Of a DNA stretch of 64,000 nucleotides, positions 51,010 through 59,697 are shown in pieces (the first letter of the stretch is position 1; every line of letters begins with the position of its first letter). The stretch lies in the NCBI RefSeq assembly GCF_022179445.1, contig NZ_BPQU01000023.1, positions 1 to 64,000 on the forward strand, in the 5' to 3' direction. Below the pieces are notes generated by a model, which did no database searches, was not told the DNA's origin, and was given only the letters and a program-made list of their open reading frames with translations. A program made the translations under genes and the position numbers. This stretch comes from Methylobacterium mesophilicum (GTDB taxonomy: Bacteria; Pseudomonadota; Alphaproteobacteria; Rhizobiales; Beijerinckiaceae).

Positions 51010-52556
51010 TCATGTCCGCCGCCATGATGTCGGTCGCGCTACGCACGGACTTAGTCACCTTCGTCGAGCAGGCCTTCGCGACGCTCGAGCCGGGAACACC
51101 GTTCGCGTCGAACTGGCACTACGAACACTTGTGCTGGGCCCTCGAGCGGGTGCTTTGCGGTGAGGTGAGCCGGTTGATCATCAACGTACCGCCGCGCTCG
51201 GGCAAGTCGATCATCGCCAGCGTCGCCTTCCCGATGTTCGCGCTGGGTCACGACCCGGGTCGGCGCGTGATCTGCATCTCGCATACCGAGGATCTGGCCC
51301 GAAAGTTCAGCCTTGATCGACGCCTAGTGGCGCAGAGTCCGTGGTTTGGCCAGGCGTTCCCGGGTTTCCGGCTGACGGGCTCCAGGCCCCGCGACCTCGA
51401 ATTAACGACGACGTTGCGCGGCTCGGTGTTCGCGGCTGGTATGGGTGGGGCGGTGCTCGGGCGCGGCGCCGATCTCATCGTGATCGACGATCCGATCAAA
51501 GCGGTGGACGCGTTCTCAAAGGCCGAGCGTCGGCGGGTCAACGAGGCGTTCGACAACACCTTGCTCACGCGCCTGAACGACAAGCGCCGCGGTGCCATTG
51601 TCATCGTGATGCAGCGACTTCATGTCGACGACCTCGTCGGCCATGTCCGTGAACGAGATGACTGGGAGATGGTGTCACTGCCCGCGATCGCGACGGAGGA
51701 TACCTGTCATCGACTCAGTGATGTGCCCGGGGACGTGTACCGGCGTCGGGTCGGTGAGTTGTTGCATGCCGAGCGCGAGCCGATGGCGGTTTTAGAGCAG
51801 ATGCGGCGCGCCCAGGGCTCGCTGACCTTCCAGGCACAGTACCAGCAGGACCCTGCGCCTATTGGTGGTAATGTGATCCAGCGCTCGTGGCTGCGCAGGT
51901 ACGACATGCCCCCTAGCCGCTTCGATCGGATCGTGGCCTCCTGGGATACCGCCTCGACGCTGTCCGAGTCGAGCGATTGGTCGGTGGGCACGGTCTGGGG
52001 TGCGGCGGGGCTGGATTACTATCTCCTCGACGTGGTCCGAGGGCGATGGGAGTTTTGGGAGTTGCGTCGGGAGGTTGTGGCGCTGAGCAAGCGCTGGGAT
52101 GCGAATGTGACGTTGATCGAAAAAACCCAACTCGGGCACGCGCTGCTGCAGGATCTGCGTCGGACAAAGCTCTTGGCACCAATCTTGGTCGAGCCGCGCC
52201 ACGACAAGGAAACGCGGCTGTTGGCACAATCAGCTCGGTTTGAGGCAGGTCAGGTGCATCTCCCGACTGATGCGCCGTGGCTGGGCGAATACCTCGGCGA
52301 ATTGCTGGCTTTTCCGAATGGTCGCCACGACGATCAGGTAGATGCCACCACGTATGCCCTGCATTACTTGACTGGGAGCCAGCCTCGGGTTGAACCAAGG
52401 GTTAGGCGGACCCGCGAAAGCATTCGGGGGTTACGTCCGAAGCTTCGATCTAATTCTTCAGCAAATCTTGCTGTGGACAGCCCAGATGATGGATCAAAAC
52501 GGCCGCGCCTCATTTCAGTTCCAGCCACTTGGGAGCCTGGTGACGTGATCCTATGA
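51006..52556 (+). CDS. Phage terminase large subunit
   Basis: TerL is the ATPase-nuclease motor that packages phage DNA. The 516-residue protein starts with GTG overlapping the previous stop. Walker A is PPRSGKS at residues 62-68 (preceded by INV), and Walker B is DLIVIDDP near 157. The C-terminal RNase-H-like nuclease has acidic sites in ASWDTAS (about 317) and GRHDDQVDATTYAL (about 443). The length and full set of motifs suggest an intact enzyme. No portal, capsid, tail or integrase gene is present within the window, so this is a solitary packaging module. Confidence 0.93.
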   Translation: MIMSAAMMSVALRTDLVTFVEQAFATLEPGTPFASNWHYEHLCWALERVLCGEVSRLIINVPPRSGKSIIASVAFPMFALGHDPGRRVICISHTEDLARKFSLDRRLVAQSPWFGQAFPGFRLTGSRPRDLELTTTLRGSVFAAGMGGAVLGRGADLIVIDDPIKAVDAFSKAERRRVNEAFDNTLLTRLNDKRRGAIVIVMQRLHVDDLVGHVRERDDWEMVSLPAIATEDTCHRLSDVPGDVYRRRVGELLHAEREPMAVLEQMRRAQGSLTFQAQYQQDPAPIGGNVIQRSWLRRYDMPPSRFDRIVASWDTASTLSESSDWSVGTVWGAAGLDYYLLDVVRGRWEFWELRREVVALSKRWDANVTLIEKTQLGHALLQDLRRTKLLAPILVEPRHDKETRLLAQSARFEAGQVHLPTDAPWLGEYLGELLAFPNGRHDDQVDATTYALHYLTGSQPRVEPRVRRTRESIRGLRPKLRSNSSANLAVDSPDDGSKRPRLISVPATWEPGDVIL

Positions 52557-52591
52557 CCTAAGTACGAAGCCTTTAAGGAAAAAAATTTGTT

Positions 52592-52813
52592 TCAGAAAAG
52601 ACGCGGCTGGGTTGTTCTGCGTCTAATTTGGTCGGCAGTGCTGCACCACAGGGCGTCCGGGAGCCGATACAGCCGCATCACGCCCGCCATCCCGGCCAGC
52701 ACCAGCAGGACCAGATACGCCAGACCGTTCAGTAGCAGGCCCGGCAGAACCTCCGGCTCGGCCCGGTCGTACCAGATCGGGTCGGCGTCCCAGTGCGGAT
52801 CGTTGTCGTCCAA
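52592..52813 (-). CDS. Small membrane protein of the exopolysaccharide cassette, copy 2
   Basis: The 73-codon frame with a TTG start at 52813 mirrors the one at 39143-39364: MDDNDPHWDADPIWYDRAEP and LNGLAYLVLLVLAGMAGVMR. The last 20 or so residues differ because the duplicated block ends at 52643. The frame can also be read from further upstream (to 52972) in this copy. Function is unknown. Confidence 0.5.
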   Translation of the reverse strand: MDDNDPHWDADPIWYDRAEPEVLPGLLLNGLAYLVLLVLAGMAGVMRLYRLPDALWCSTADQIRRRTTQPRLF

Positions 52814-53953
52814 GACTGAACCCCCCTCCACCGCAGGCACAGGCGCGGCCCCCTCGGTTAGCAATTCGTTGACCAAGCCGAGCTCCGGCACCTCACCGCT
52901 CGCCCGGGAGCGGCCGCAGAAGGGCGCCGAGCAGAAAGCCGAGTTGCCCGCAGACCAGCAGCGCCGCGCCACGCCGCAGGCTGTCGCCCGCGCTCAGGTT
53001 GTGAATGTGTAACCCATAGGCGAGTTCAGCCGCCACCACCTCAGGAACACCGGTAGGCCCCAAACCGAGCCGAACCGCCCGAGACCCACCCCGAGCAGCG
53101 CGTTCAGCAGCAGGCCCTTCATCGTGATCCCGTCGGCAATCCGGTCGCCGCACCCCGGTTCCCGGGATGCGCGTTCCGGACAGCACCACCGCGCGCACGC
53201 GCAGGCCGGGGCACGCCTGGGCTATTTGCTTCCGCGCTGGGCGAGCACGGCCGGGACGGTGCGCAGCATGATGGCGATGTCCCGGCGCAGGCTCCAGCGG
53301 CTGGCGTAGTCCAAGTCGAGCGCCACGCGCTCGGCGTAGCTGGTGTCGGAACGGCCCGAGACCTGCCACAGGCCGGTGACGCCGGGCGGCACGGCAAAGC
53401 AGGTCGCGAACGCCCGGCCGTAGCGGGCGACCTCGGCCTGCACGATCGGGCGCGGGCCGACCAGGCTCATCTCGCCGCGCAGGACGTTCCACAGCTGCGG
53501 CAGCTCGTCGAGCGAGGTCTTGCGCAGGACCTGGCCGATGGTTGTGATGCGCGGGTCGTCGGAGAGCTTGTGCGTGGCCGCCCACTCGGCCCGCGCCCCA
53601 GCGCTGGCGGCCAGGTGTGCAGCCAACACCACCTCGCCGTCCGTGACCATCGAGCGGAACTTGAGGCAGCCGAAGCTGCGCCCGTCCCGGCCGAGCCGCA
53701 TGTGCCGGAAGATCGGCGCCTTGCGGTCGCCGGCCCAGACCAGCACGGCGATCAGCAGCATCAGCGGCAGCAGCAGGAACAGCGCGGTCGCCGCCACCCC
53801 GATGTCCAGCCCGCGCTTGGCCGCCCAATCCAGCCGAAGCCCACGGGCCACGAACGGCGTCTCCGGCAGCACCGCTTCCGCCACAGCCTCGGCTGCCTCG
53901 CTCACCTGACCGGCCACGTTCGACATCTCAACCCTATGGTGCGGCGCAGAGGC
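52643..53953 (-). repeat. Inverted duplication, right copy (exopolysaccharide cassette)
   Basis: Reverse-orientation copy of 38003-39313, also about 1.31 kb. It contains the second sugar transferase, a frameshifted middle gene and the second TTG-start gene. The two copies lie about 13.3 kb apart and could recombine to invert the segment between them. Confidence 0.85.
52893..53122 (-). pseudogene. Frameshifted small membrane protein gene, copy 2
   Basis: The intact copy (38834-39064) is 231 nt; this one is 230. After MKGLLLNALLGVGLGRFGSV and WGLPVFL, one nucleotide is missing near 53040 (ttcctgaggtgg against ttcctgccggtgg with a compensating change). Translation then runs out of frame to an early stop. 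The out-of-frame 3' part still matches ELAYG...LSAG.SLRRGAALLVCG. Confidence 0.8.
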
Positions 53954-53989
53954 AAGGTGTGAAACTGGAGAGCCGGCCTCGCGCAGCAT
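53222..53989 (-). CDS. Exopolysaccharide sugar transferase, copy 2
   Basis: The 255-residue protein matches the copy at 37967-38746 almost throughout, including LGRDGRSFGCLKFRS, KTSLDELPQLWNVLRGEMSL and VTGLWQVSGRSD. The N-terminus differs (MLREAGSPVSHLASAPHHRV) because the duplicated block starts inside the gene. It also lacks four residues (DQIA) of copy 1. All catalytic motifs remain, so it is probably active. It is divergent from galE and the exopolysaccharide glycosyltransferase genes. Confidence 0.92.
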   Translation of the reverse strand: MLREAGSPVSHLASAPHHRVEMSNVAGQVSEAAEAVAEAVLPETPFVARGLRLDWAAKRGLDIGVAATALFLLLPLMLLIAVLVWAGDRKAPIFRHMRLGRDGRSFGCLKFRSMVTDGEVVLAAHLAASAGARAEWAATHKLSDDPRITTIGQVLRKTSLDELPQLWNVLRGEMSLVGPRPIVQAEVARYGRAFATCFAVPPGVTGLWQVSGRSDTSYAERVALDLDYASRWSLRRDIAIMLRTVPAVLAQRGSK

Positions 53990-54698
53990 GGATTGGCTTT
54001 CTGGATTGAGATGGCGACGAGATAGTTAACGACTTGTTAGTGGCCATTTCTAACGAACTATTAGCCCCGTTACAAGCTCGGCTATGTGGCCAATCGCAGT
54101 CTAGCGTGTGTTTATATTGAGAAGATATGTAATGTATCCATGCAAATTAGGTCCGGAATTGGCGAAGCGAGAGAGAGGGCGGTGGTGGCATCCATCAGGT
54201 CTCGGCGTAAATCGGTACAGTGTCGGTATAGAGATGACCGGTGTTAGGGCGCCGTTTCTTTGGTGCGACGCACGCGAGGTCGACATCTCCAGTCCCGTTT
54301 ACCGCCTCCCAGATGCCCAGACCTCCAGCCCGGGCGACGTTCAGCTTGTGGGGGCATCGAGGGCCCCAGGGGACCAACACTAGGGTCAAATTGACAAAAA
54401 CTACGTACTCGAAGGTTCGGAGCTGCATCCTGACGGCGACGTCTAAACCTGCATCTCGTGCAGTTTGTTGGCCTCGTCCCTGCATGCATGAGGCCACTTC
54501 ACGGCGTCCCATCCGCGCAACGGAAGGCGGGATCTGATCGCTCAGATGTGGGACGCTTGGAGCCCAGCCGAGTGTCGCGGTGGTCAGGTTTAGAGCGTCA
54601 TGCCGCTCGCCTCGCAGAAATGCTGATGGTGGAGTCGCTTCATTGCTCTGTATAGGCAGTCGGACATCTGAGCGTGAAGCCGTAGGGGAGCGGACGAC
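53990..54698. other. Divergent promoter region, sugar transferase / galE
   Basis: 709 bp between divergent exopolysaccharide genes, partly AT-rich near 54000-54150. Both promoters must lie here, and the ribosome-binding site taggggag precedes galE. No further element is recognised. Confidence 0.35.
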
Positions 54699-55691
54699 AT
54701 GGCGGTTCTGGTGACGGGGGGGGCCGGGTATATCGGCAGCCACATGGTTCTGGCTTTGCTGGATGCCGGCCACGAGGAGATCGTGGTGCTGGACGACCTG
54801 TCCACCGGCTTCGACTGGGCCGTGCCGGAGGGCGTCAAGCTCGTGGTCGGCGACGTCGCCGACCAGGCGCTGGTGACCCAGACCATCCTGCAGCACCGGA
54901 TCGACGCGCTCGCCCACTTCGCCGCCCGGATCGTCGTGCCGGACTCGGTGGCCGACCCGCTGGGCTACTACCTGGCCAACACCGTCAAGACCCGTGCCCT
55001 GATCGAGGCCGCCACCCGCGCGGGCGTGCGCCACGTGATCTTCTCCTCCACCGCGGCCGTCTACGGCGAGCCCGAGGTGGTGCCGGTGCCCGAGGACCTG
55101 CCGCTCAACCCGATCAACCCCTACGGCCGCTCCAAGCTGATGAGCGAGTGGATGATCGCCGACGCGGCGGCGGCGCACGGCTTCACCTACGTGGTGCTGC
55201 GCTACTTCAACGTCGCGGGCGCCGACCCGGCCGGGCGTTCCGGGCAATCGACCCCGGACGCCACGCACCTGATCAAGGTGGCGACCCAGGCCGCGCTCGG
55301 CCGGCGCGAACGGCTCGACGTGTACGGGACGGACTACCCGACCCCGGACGGCTCGTGCCTGCGCGACTACATCCAGGTCTCGGACCTGGCCGAGGCGCAC
55401 CGGGTGGCGCTGGATCACCTGCGCGGGGGCGGCGAAAGCCTGACGCTGAATTGCGGCTACGGGCGCGGCTACTCGGTGCTGGAGGTGATCGAGGTGGTCA
55501 AGCGGATCTCGGGGCGGGACTTCGACGTGCGGCTGTGCCCGCGCCGGCCCGGCGACCCGGCCCGGATCGTGGCCGAGGCGGGCCGGATCCGGTCGCGGCT
55601 CGGCTGGCAGCCCCGCCACGACGACCTCGACGCCATCGTGGCCCAGGCGCTGGCCTGGGAGGACAAACTCAGTACGCGCAATCGGATCTAA
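54699..55691 (+). CDS. galE: UDP-glucose 4-epimerase GalE
   Basis: GalE interconverts UDP-glucose and UDP-galactose, supplying UDP-galactose for exopolysaccharide. The 330-residue protein has the NAD-binding GGAGYIGSHMVLALLDAGHE at residues 6-25, the catalytic-Ser region VIFSSTAAVYGEPE, and catalytic YGRSK. The substrate-site segments YFNVAGADPAGRSGQ and DGSCLRDYIQVSDLAEAH are typical. It heads a co-directional set with a GT4 glycosyltransferase and ManC. Confidence 0.95.
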   Translation: MAVLVTGGAGYIGSHMVLALLDAGHEEIVVLDDLSTGFDWAVPEGVKLVVGDVADQALVTQTILQHRIDALAHFAARIVVPDSVADPLGYYLANTVKTRALIEAATRAGVRHVIFSSTAAVYGEPEVVPVPEDLPLNPINPYGRSKLMSEWMIADAAAAHGFTYVVLRYFNVAGADPAGRSGQSTPDATHLIKVATQAALGRRERLDVYGTDYPTPDGSCLRDYIQVSDLAEAHRVALDHLRGGGESLTLNCGYGRGYSVLEVIEVVKRISGRDFDVRLCPRRPGDPARIVAEAGRIRSRLGWQPRHDDLDAIVAQALAWEDKLSTRNRI

Positions 55692-55751
55692 TCGACGCTA
55701 AAGCGTGGTAATACAGGACTCAAGATATGAATCCTGGCAGAGGATGCGTGA

Positions 55752-56894
55752 ATGAGAGTTGCAATCGTACATTATTGGCTCGTGGGCATGCGCGGCGGTG
55801 AGAAAGTCGTCGAAGCCCTGTGCAAGATGTATCCCCAGGCCGATATCTTCACCCACGCCTACGCCCCGGATTCGATCTCGCCCGTCATCAAGGCCCACCG
55901 TATCCAGACCTCGTTCATCGGCCGGCTCCCGTTCTCCGCGACGCGCTATAAATCCTATCTGCCGCTGATGCCGATGGCCCTCGAGCAGCTCGACCTGCGC
56001 GGGTACGATCTCGTGATCAGCAGCGAATCCGGGCCGGCCAAGGGCATCATCCCGCCCTCGAACGCGACCCATATCTGTTACTGCCATTCCCCGATGCGCT
56101 ACGTCTGGAACATGTTCCACGATTACCGCGAGCGGACGGGGTTCCTGAACCGCCTGCTGATGCCGCCGGCCGCGCATTACATCCGGAACTGGGATGCGAT
56201 CTCGGCGAGCCGGGTCCACGAGTTCGTGGCGAATTCGGCGACCGTGGCGCGCCGGATCGAGACCTATTACCGGCGCAGCGCCACCGTCATCTATCCCCCG
56301 GTCGACACTGATGCGTTCGGTCCCGTTCCCGAGCAGGAACGCGGCGATTACCACCTGATGGTCGGCGAGCTGGTCCGCTACAAGCGCCCAGAACTGGCCA
56401 TCGAAGCGTTCAACCGCCTGCAGAAGCCCCTCGTGGTGATCGGTGGCGGCGAGATGCTGCGCGAGTTGCGGAGCCTGGCCGGCCCGCACGTCACGATGCT
56501 CGGCCCGCAACCCTTCGCGGTGTTGAAGCATCATTATGCCCGGTGCCAGGCCCTGATCTTCCCCGGCGAGGAGGATTTCGGGATCGTGCCCGTGGAGGCC
56601 ATGGCGAGCGGACGGCCGGTGATCGCATACGGAAAGGGCGGCGCGACGGAGACCGTCCAGGAGGGGGTGACCGGGACCTTCTTCCACGAACAATCGGTGG
56701 ACGCCTTGATCGCCGCGATCGAGCGTTGCAAAGCCATCGCGCCGAGGTCCGAGGCCCTCGTCGAGCGGGCCTCAGAGTTCAGCGTCGAGCGCTTCTCCAC
56801 GGCGATGGGTGAGTTCATCGACGGCGTGCTCGCAAGGGGTTACCAGGGTCATCGCCCCCCGCTGGCCGGTGGACAGCTCGACCTTCTGAATTGA
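55752..56894 (+). CDS. GT4-family glycosyltransferase (mannosyltransferase-like)
   Basis: The 380-residue retaining glycosyltransferase has the GT-B fold. Its N-terminal domain starts MRVAIVHYWLVGMRGGEKVV. The acceptor side has CYCHSPMRYVWNMFHDYRER, and the donor-binding C-terminal domain has LMVGELVRYKRPELAIEAFN and EEDFGIVPVEAMASGRPVIA (the EX7E-type motif). The sequence resembles WbaZ-type mannosyltransferases. Its neighbour makes GDP-mannose, which fits a mannose donor; this is inference. Confidence 0.88.
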   Translation: MRVAIVHYWLVGMRGGEKVVEALCKMYPQADIFTHAYAPDSISPVIKAHRIQTSFIGRLPFSATRYKSYLPLMPMALEQLDLRGYDLVISSESGPAKGIIPPSNATHICYCHSPMRYVWNMFHDYRERTGFLNRLLMPPAAHYIRNWDAISASRVHEFVANSATVARRIETYYRRSATVIYPPVDTDAFGPVPEQERGDYHLMVGELVRYKRPELAIEAFNRLQKPLVVIGGGEMLRELRSLAGPHVTMLGPQPFAVLKHHYARCQALIFPGEEDFGIVPVEAMASGRPVIAYGKGGATETVQEGVTGTFFHEQSVDALIAAIERCKAIAPRSEALVERASEFSVERFSTAMGEFIDGVLARGYQGHRPPLAGGQLDLLN

Positions 56895-56955
56895 GGTTGC
56901 GTCGACCGTCTTGTTTTAAGCCCACCCTATAACTTGGCGCGAAAGATTAATTTTG

Positions 56956-58386
56956 ATGTCTGAGTCTGTCGGTGCAGTCTACCCCATGATCCTGTGCGGC
57001 GGCACGGGGACGCGCCTGTGGCCGGCTTCGCGCGAGAGCATGCCCAAGCAGTTCGCCCGGCTGGTGGACGCGGAACGCTCGACCTTTCAGGCGACCCTCG
57101 CGCGGGTGTCGGATACGGCCGTGTTCGCCAAGCCCACGGTGATCGCCTCGGCCGAGGCCCGGTTCATCGTGGCCGAGCAGTGCAGCCAACTCGGGATCGG
57201 CGCCGACATCCTGCTGGAGCCACAGGGGCGCGACTCCGCCGCCGCCGTGGCGGTGGCGGCCCTCCACGCCGCAGCGATCGACCCGCAGGCCGTGGTCCTG
57301 ATCATGGCCGCCGACCACGTCGTGCCGGACACGCAGGCCTTCGTCGACGCCGCCCGGGCGGCAGCCGTCGGCGCGCGGGCAGGCTACACCATGACGCTCG
57401 GCATCGAGCCGACCCGGCCGGCCTCCGATTACGGCTACATCCGCCGGGGCGCGCCGATCGCGGAAGCGCCCGGGGCCGCCCGGGTGGAGAAGTTCGTCGA
57501 GAAGCCGGACCGCGCCGGCGCCGAGGCGCTGATCGAGGACGGCGCCCTGTGGAACTCGGGCTACTTCCTGTTCCGCGCCGACTTGATGCTGGCCGAGCTC
57601 GAAGCCTTCGTGCCGGACGTGCTCGAGGCCGCCCGCGCCGCGCTCGACGCGGCCGTGACCGACCTCGATTTCGTGCGCCTGGATGCCGAGGCCTTCGCGC
57701 GGGCGCCGAAAATCTCGATCGACTACGCGGTGATGGAGCAGACGGCGCGCGCCGGCGTGCTGCCGGTGTCGTTCCCGTGGTCGGATGTCGGGACCTGGGA
57801 CGCGGTTTGGCAGGTGCTGGACCACGACGCCGAGGGAAACGCGGTGCGGGGGCGGGTGTCGCTGATCGGGACGAAGAATAGCCTGGTCCACAGCCAAGGC
57901 GGCGGCCTGACCGCGGTGGTCGGGCTCGAGGACGTGGTGGTCGTGTCGACCCCGGACGCGGTGCTGGTGGCGTCCAAAGCCCGCTCGGGCGAGGTTAAGC
58001 AGCTGGTCAACGCCCTGCGGGCCTCGAACGAGCCGGAGGCGGACGCGCATTTGCGGATGTACCGGCCGTGGGGCTGGTACCAGCGGATCGATATCGGCGA
58101 GCGCTTCCAGGTGAAACGGATCCAGGTGGTTCCGGGCGGGCGGCTGTCGCTACAGAAGCACTACCACCGGGCCGAGCACTGGGTGGTGGTGCGCGGCACC
58201 GCCGAGGTGACGGTGGACGACCGGGTTGTGCTGGTCCACGAGAACGAGGCAGTCTATCTGCCGATCGGCTCGATGCACCGGCTGAACAACCCTGGGAAAA
58301 TCCCGCTTGAGCTGATCGAGGTGCAGGTTGGATCCTATACAGGCGAGGATGATATCATTCGCGTTGAGGACATTTACGGACGCTAA
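56956..58386 (+). CDS. manC: Mannose-1-phosphate guanylyltransferase / mannose-6-phosphate isomerase
   Basis: This bifunctional enzyme makes GDP-mannose from mannose-1-phosphate and isomerises mannose-6-phosphate. The 476-residue protein starts with the nucleotidyltransferase motif CGGTGTRLWPASRESMPKQF. It has FVEKPDRAGAEALI for sugar-phosphate binding and DYAVMEQT. The C-terminal cupin isomerase domain has LSLQKHYHRAEHWVVVRGTA (metal-binding His residues) and YLPIGSMHRLNNPG. ATG 56956 is chosen over a TTG one codon upstream. It supplies GDP-mannose to the adjacent glycosyltransferase. Confidence 0.94.
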   Translation: MSESVGAVYPMILCGGTGTRLWPASRESMPKQFARLVDAERSTFQATLARVSDTAVFAKPTVIASAEARFIVAEQCSQLGIGADILLEPQGRDSAAAVAVAALHAAAIDPQAVVLIMAADHVVPDTQAFVDAARAAAVGARAGYTMTLGIEPTRPASDYGYIRRGAPIAEAPGAARVEKFVEKPDRAGAEALIEDGALWNSGYFLFRADLMLAELEAFVPDVLEAARAALDAAVTDLDFVRLDAEAFARAPKISIDYAVMEQTARAGVLPVSFPWSDVGTWDAVWQVLDHDAEGNAVRGRVSLIGTKNSLVHSQGGGLTAVVGLEDVVVVSTPDAVLVASKARSGEVKQLVNALRASNEPEADAHLRMYRPWGWYQRIDIGERFQVKRIQVVPGGRLSLQKHYHRAEHWVVVRGTAEVTVDDRVVLVHENEAVYLPIGSMHRLNNPGKIPLELIEVQVGSYTGEDDIIRVEDIYGR

Positions 58387-59697
58387 GTAAAATACACTTT
58401 TGGGGCGGATTGTTCTAATAAAGAAAATGGCGTTGAGCGAGCGTGTGAAAACAAGAACCAGACAATTCCGGCCGAGTAATCCATGCGACGTCAGATCTGA
58501 AATAAAGGAAAGCTGCCTCACTCACCGTCGATCGGAATTCCAAAACCGGATAAAGTCACAAATTTTTTGTAAAACCAGGCTTCTATGACGGTCTATCGAT
58601 CCAAATGCCCAATTCTGTCAATGGGTCACACGTGAATTTTGGATTCCCCATGCTGTCTGTAAGTTCGGGACGATCCGAGAAAACAATAGGCGACGCGAAC
58701 CGAATATTGTAATTGGCGAACCTCGTGACACGGCAGGACTGCAAGTCGTCAGACAAGTTTGCAGCCCGAGTCCGCAGAAAGGGTATGTTTAGGTCGGCGT
58801 TTGAGCCTCGGCGAGCACCACGACTCGTGCTCGGCATTAACTGCGGCTTTGCAAAGAAATAAGACGGTTCGTTGAAACGACTATAGAAGCACCCTTATGC
58901 GCCGAGGAACAAACTCATCCGTCGGCTCACGCGGCGGCAACTTGACAAGAAACAACAGCTTGTACGCTACTGTCTGTAGTTAGCAAGACCGAGATTCGAC
59001 GCCACATTGTTCAACCCTGAACTTGAGGCCCGTATCGGGCACCTGTCTCGTACAGACAACAAAACTCATGTCTTGCATCTTGAGAAATGCACTGCGATTC
59101 GACGGAGAAGGATCACGATTTTGATTAGCACGAACGCTACGATCCACTTATGGATGCTAAAGACCTTTGGCGGGCGTGTACCCGCAAGCCCTTATCGATG
59201 CCCACGTCAGGCGCCGTACAACGCTCGACGACCCTTCTAAGCGACGACTAACCAGCGCTATTTCCTTTCGGTATTTTACTTCCGATTTACCTATGGCGCC
59301 TGCTACGAAAGAATCTCAAGCTTTGATCGATATGTTATGAGAATTATATTACAAATGGACCGCGAAATTAGATCTTACGGCTTTCAATTTTACTGGGGGA
59401 GGGGGCTTCTCATGCCGTCAAAAGTGAAATTGAGGTGAGTCCAAGCAAGCTTTCTTCACAAACGCAAATTCGGCCACGAGACCTAAAATACGCCTTATGA
59501 TACCCATTGTATAATAAGCCAAAGTGGTAATGAAACCGACGCTGCTGCGACATCCAAGCTGATTTACTTGCAGTTAAGACTTTTGCATGAAAATCAAGCC
59601 AAAAGCGCGGTATGCACGGAATAATTCGGACCAAGATCCAGAATATGTTCATTAAAATTTTAACGAAAAATCTGTTAAAAACGGCGTCGATTGAGCG
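58387..59697. other. Long AT-rich intergenic region
   Basis: 1.3 kb of low-GC DNA between manC and the type I exporter. It contains only short frames without ribosome-binding sites or recognisable products. The promoter for the exporter operon should lie towards 59600-59690, where T-rich and taaaa-rich sequence is seen. No repeat or RNA gene is recognised. Confidence 0.45.

Noticed and set aside
54195..55619. A 474-codon frame antisense to galE
   Set aside because: GalE has all catalytic motifs; the antisense frame has none and extends into the non-coding promoter region.
58583..58837. An 84-codon minus-strand frame in the long AT-rich gap
   Set aside because: No ribosome-binding site, family or partner gene was recognised. 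It might be a remnant but cannot be supported.
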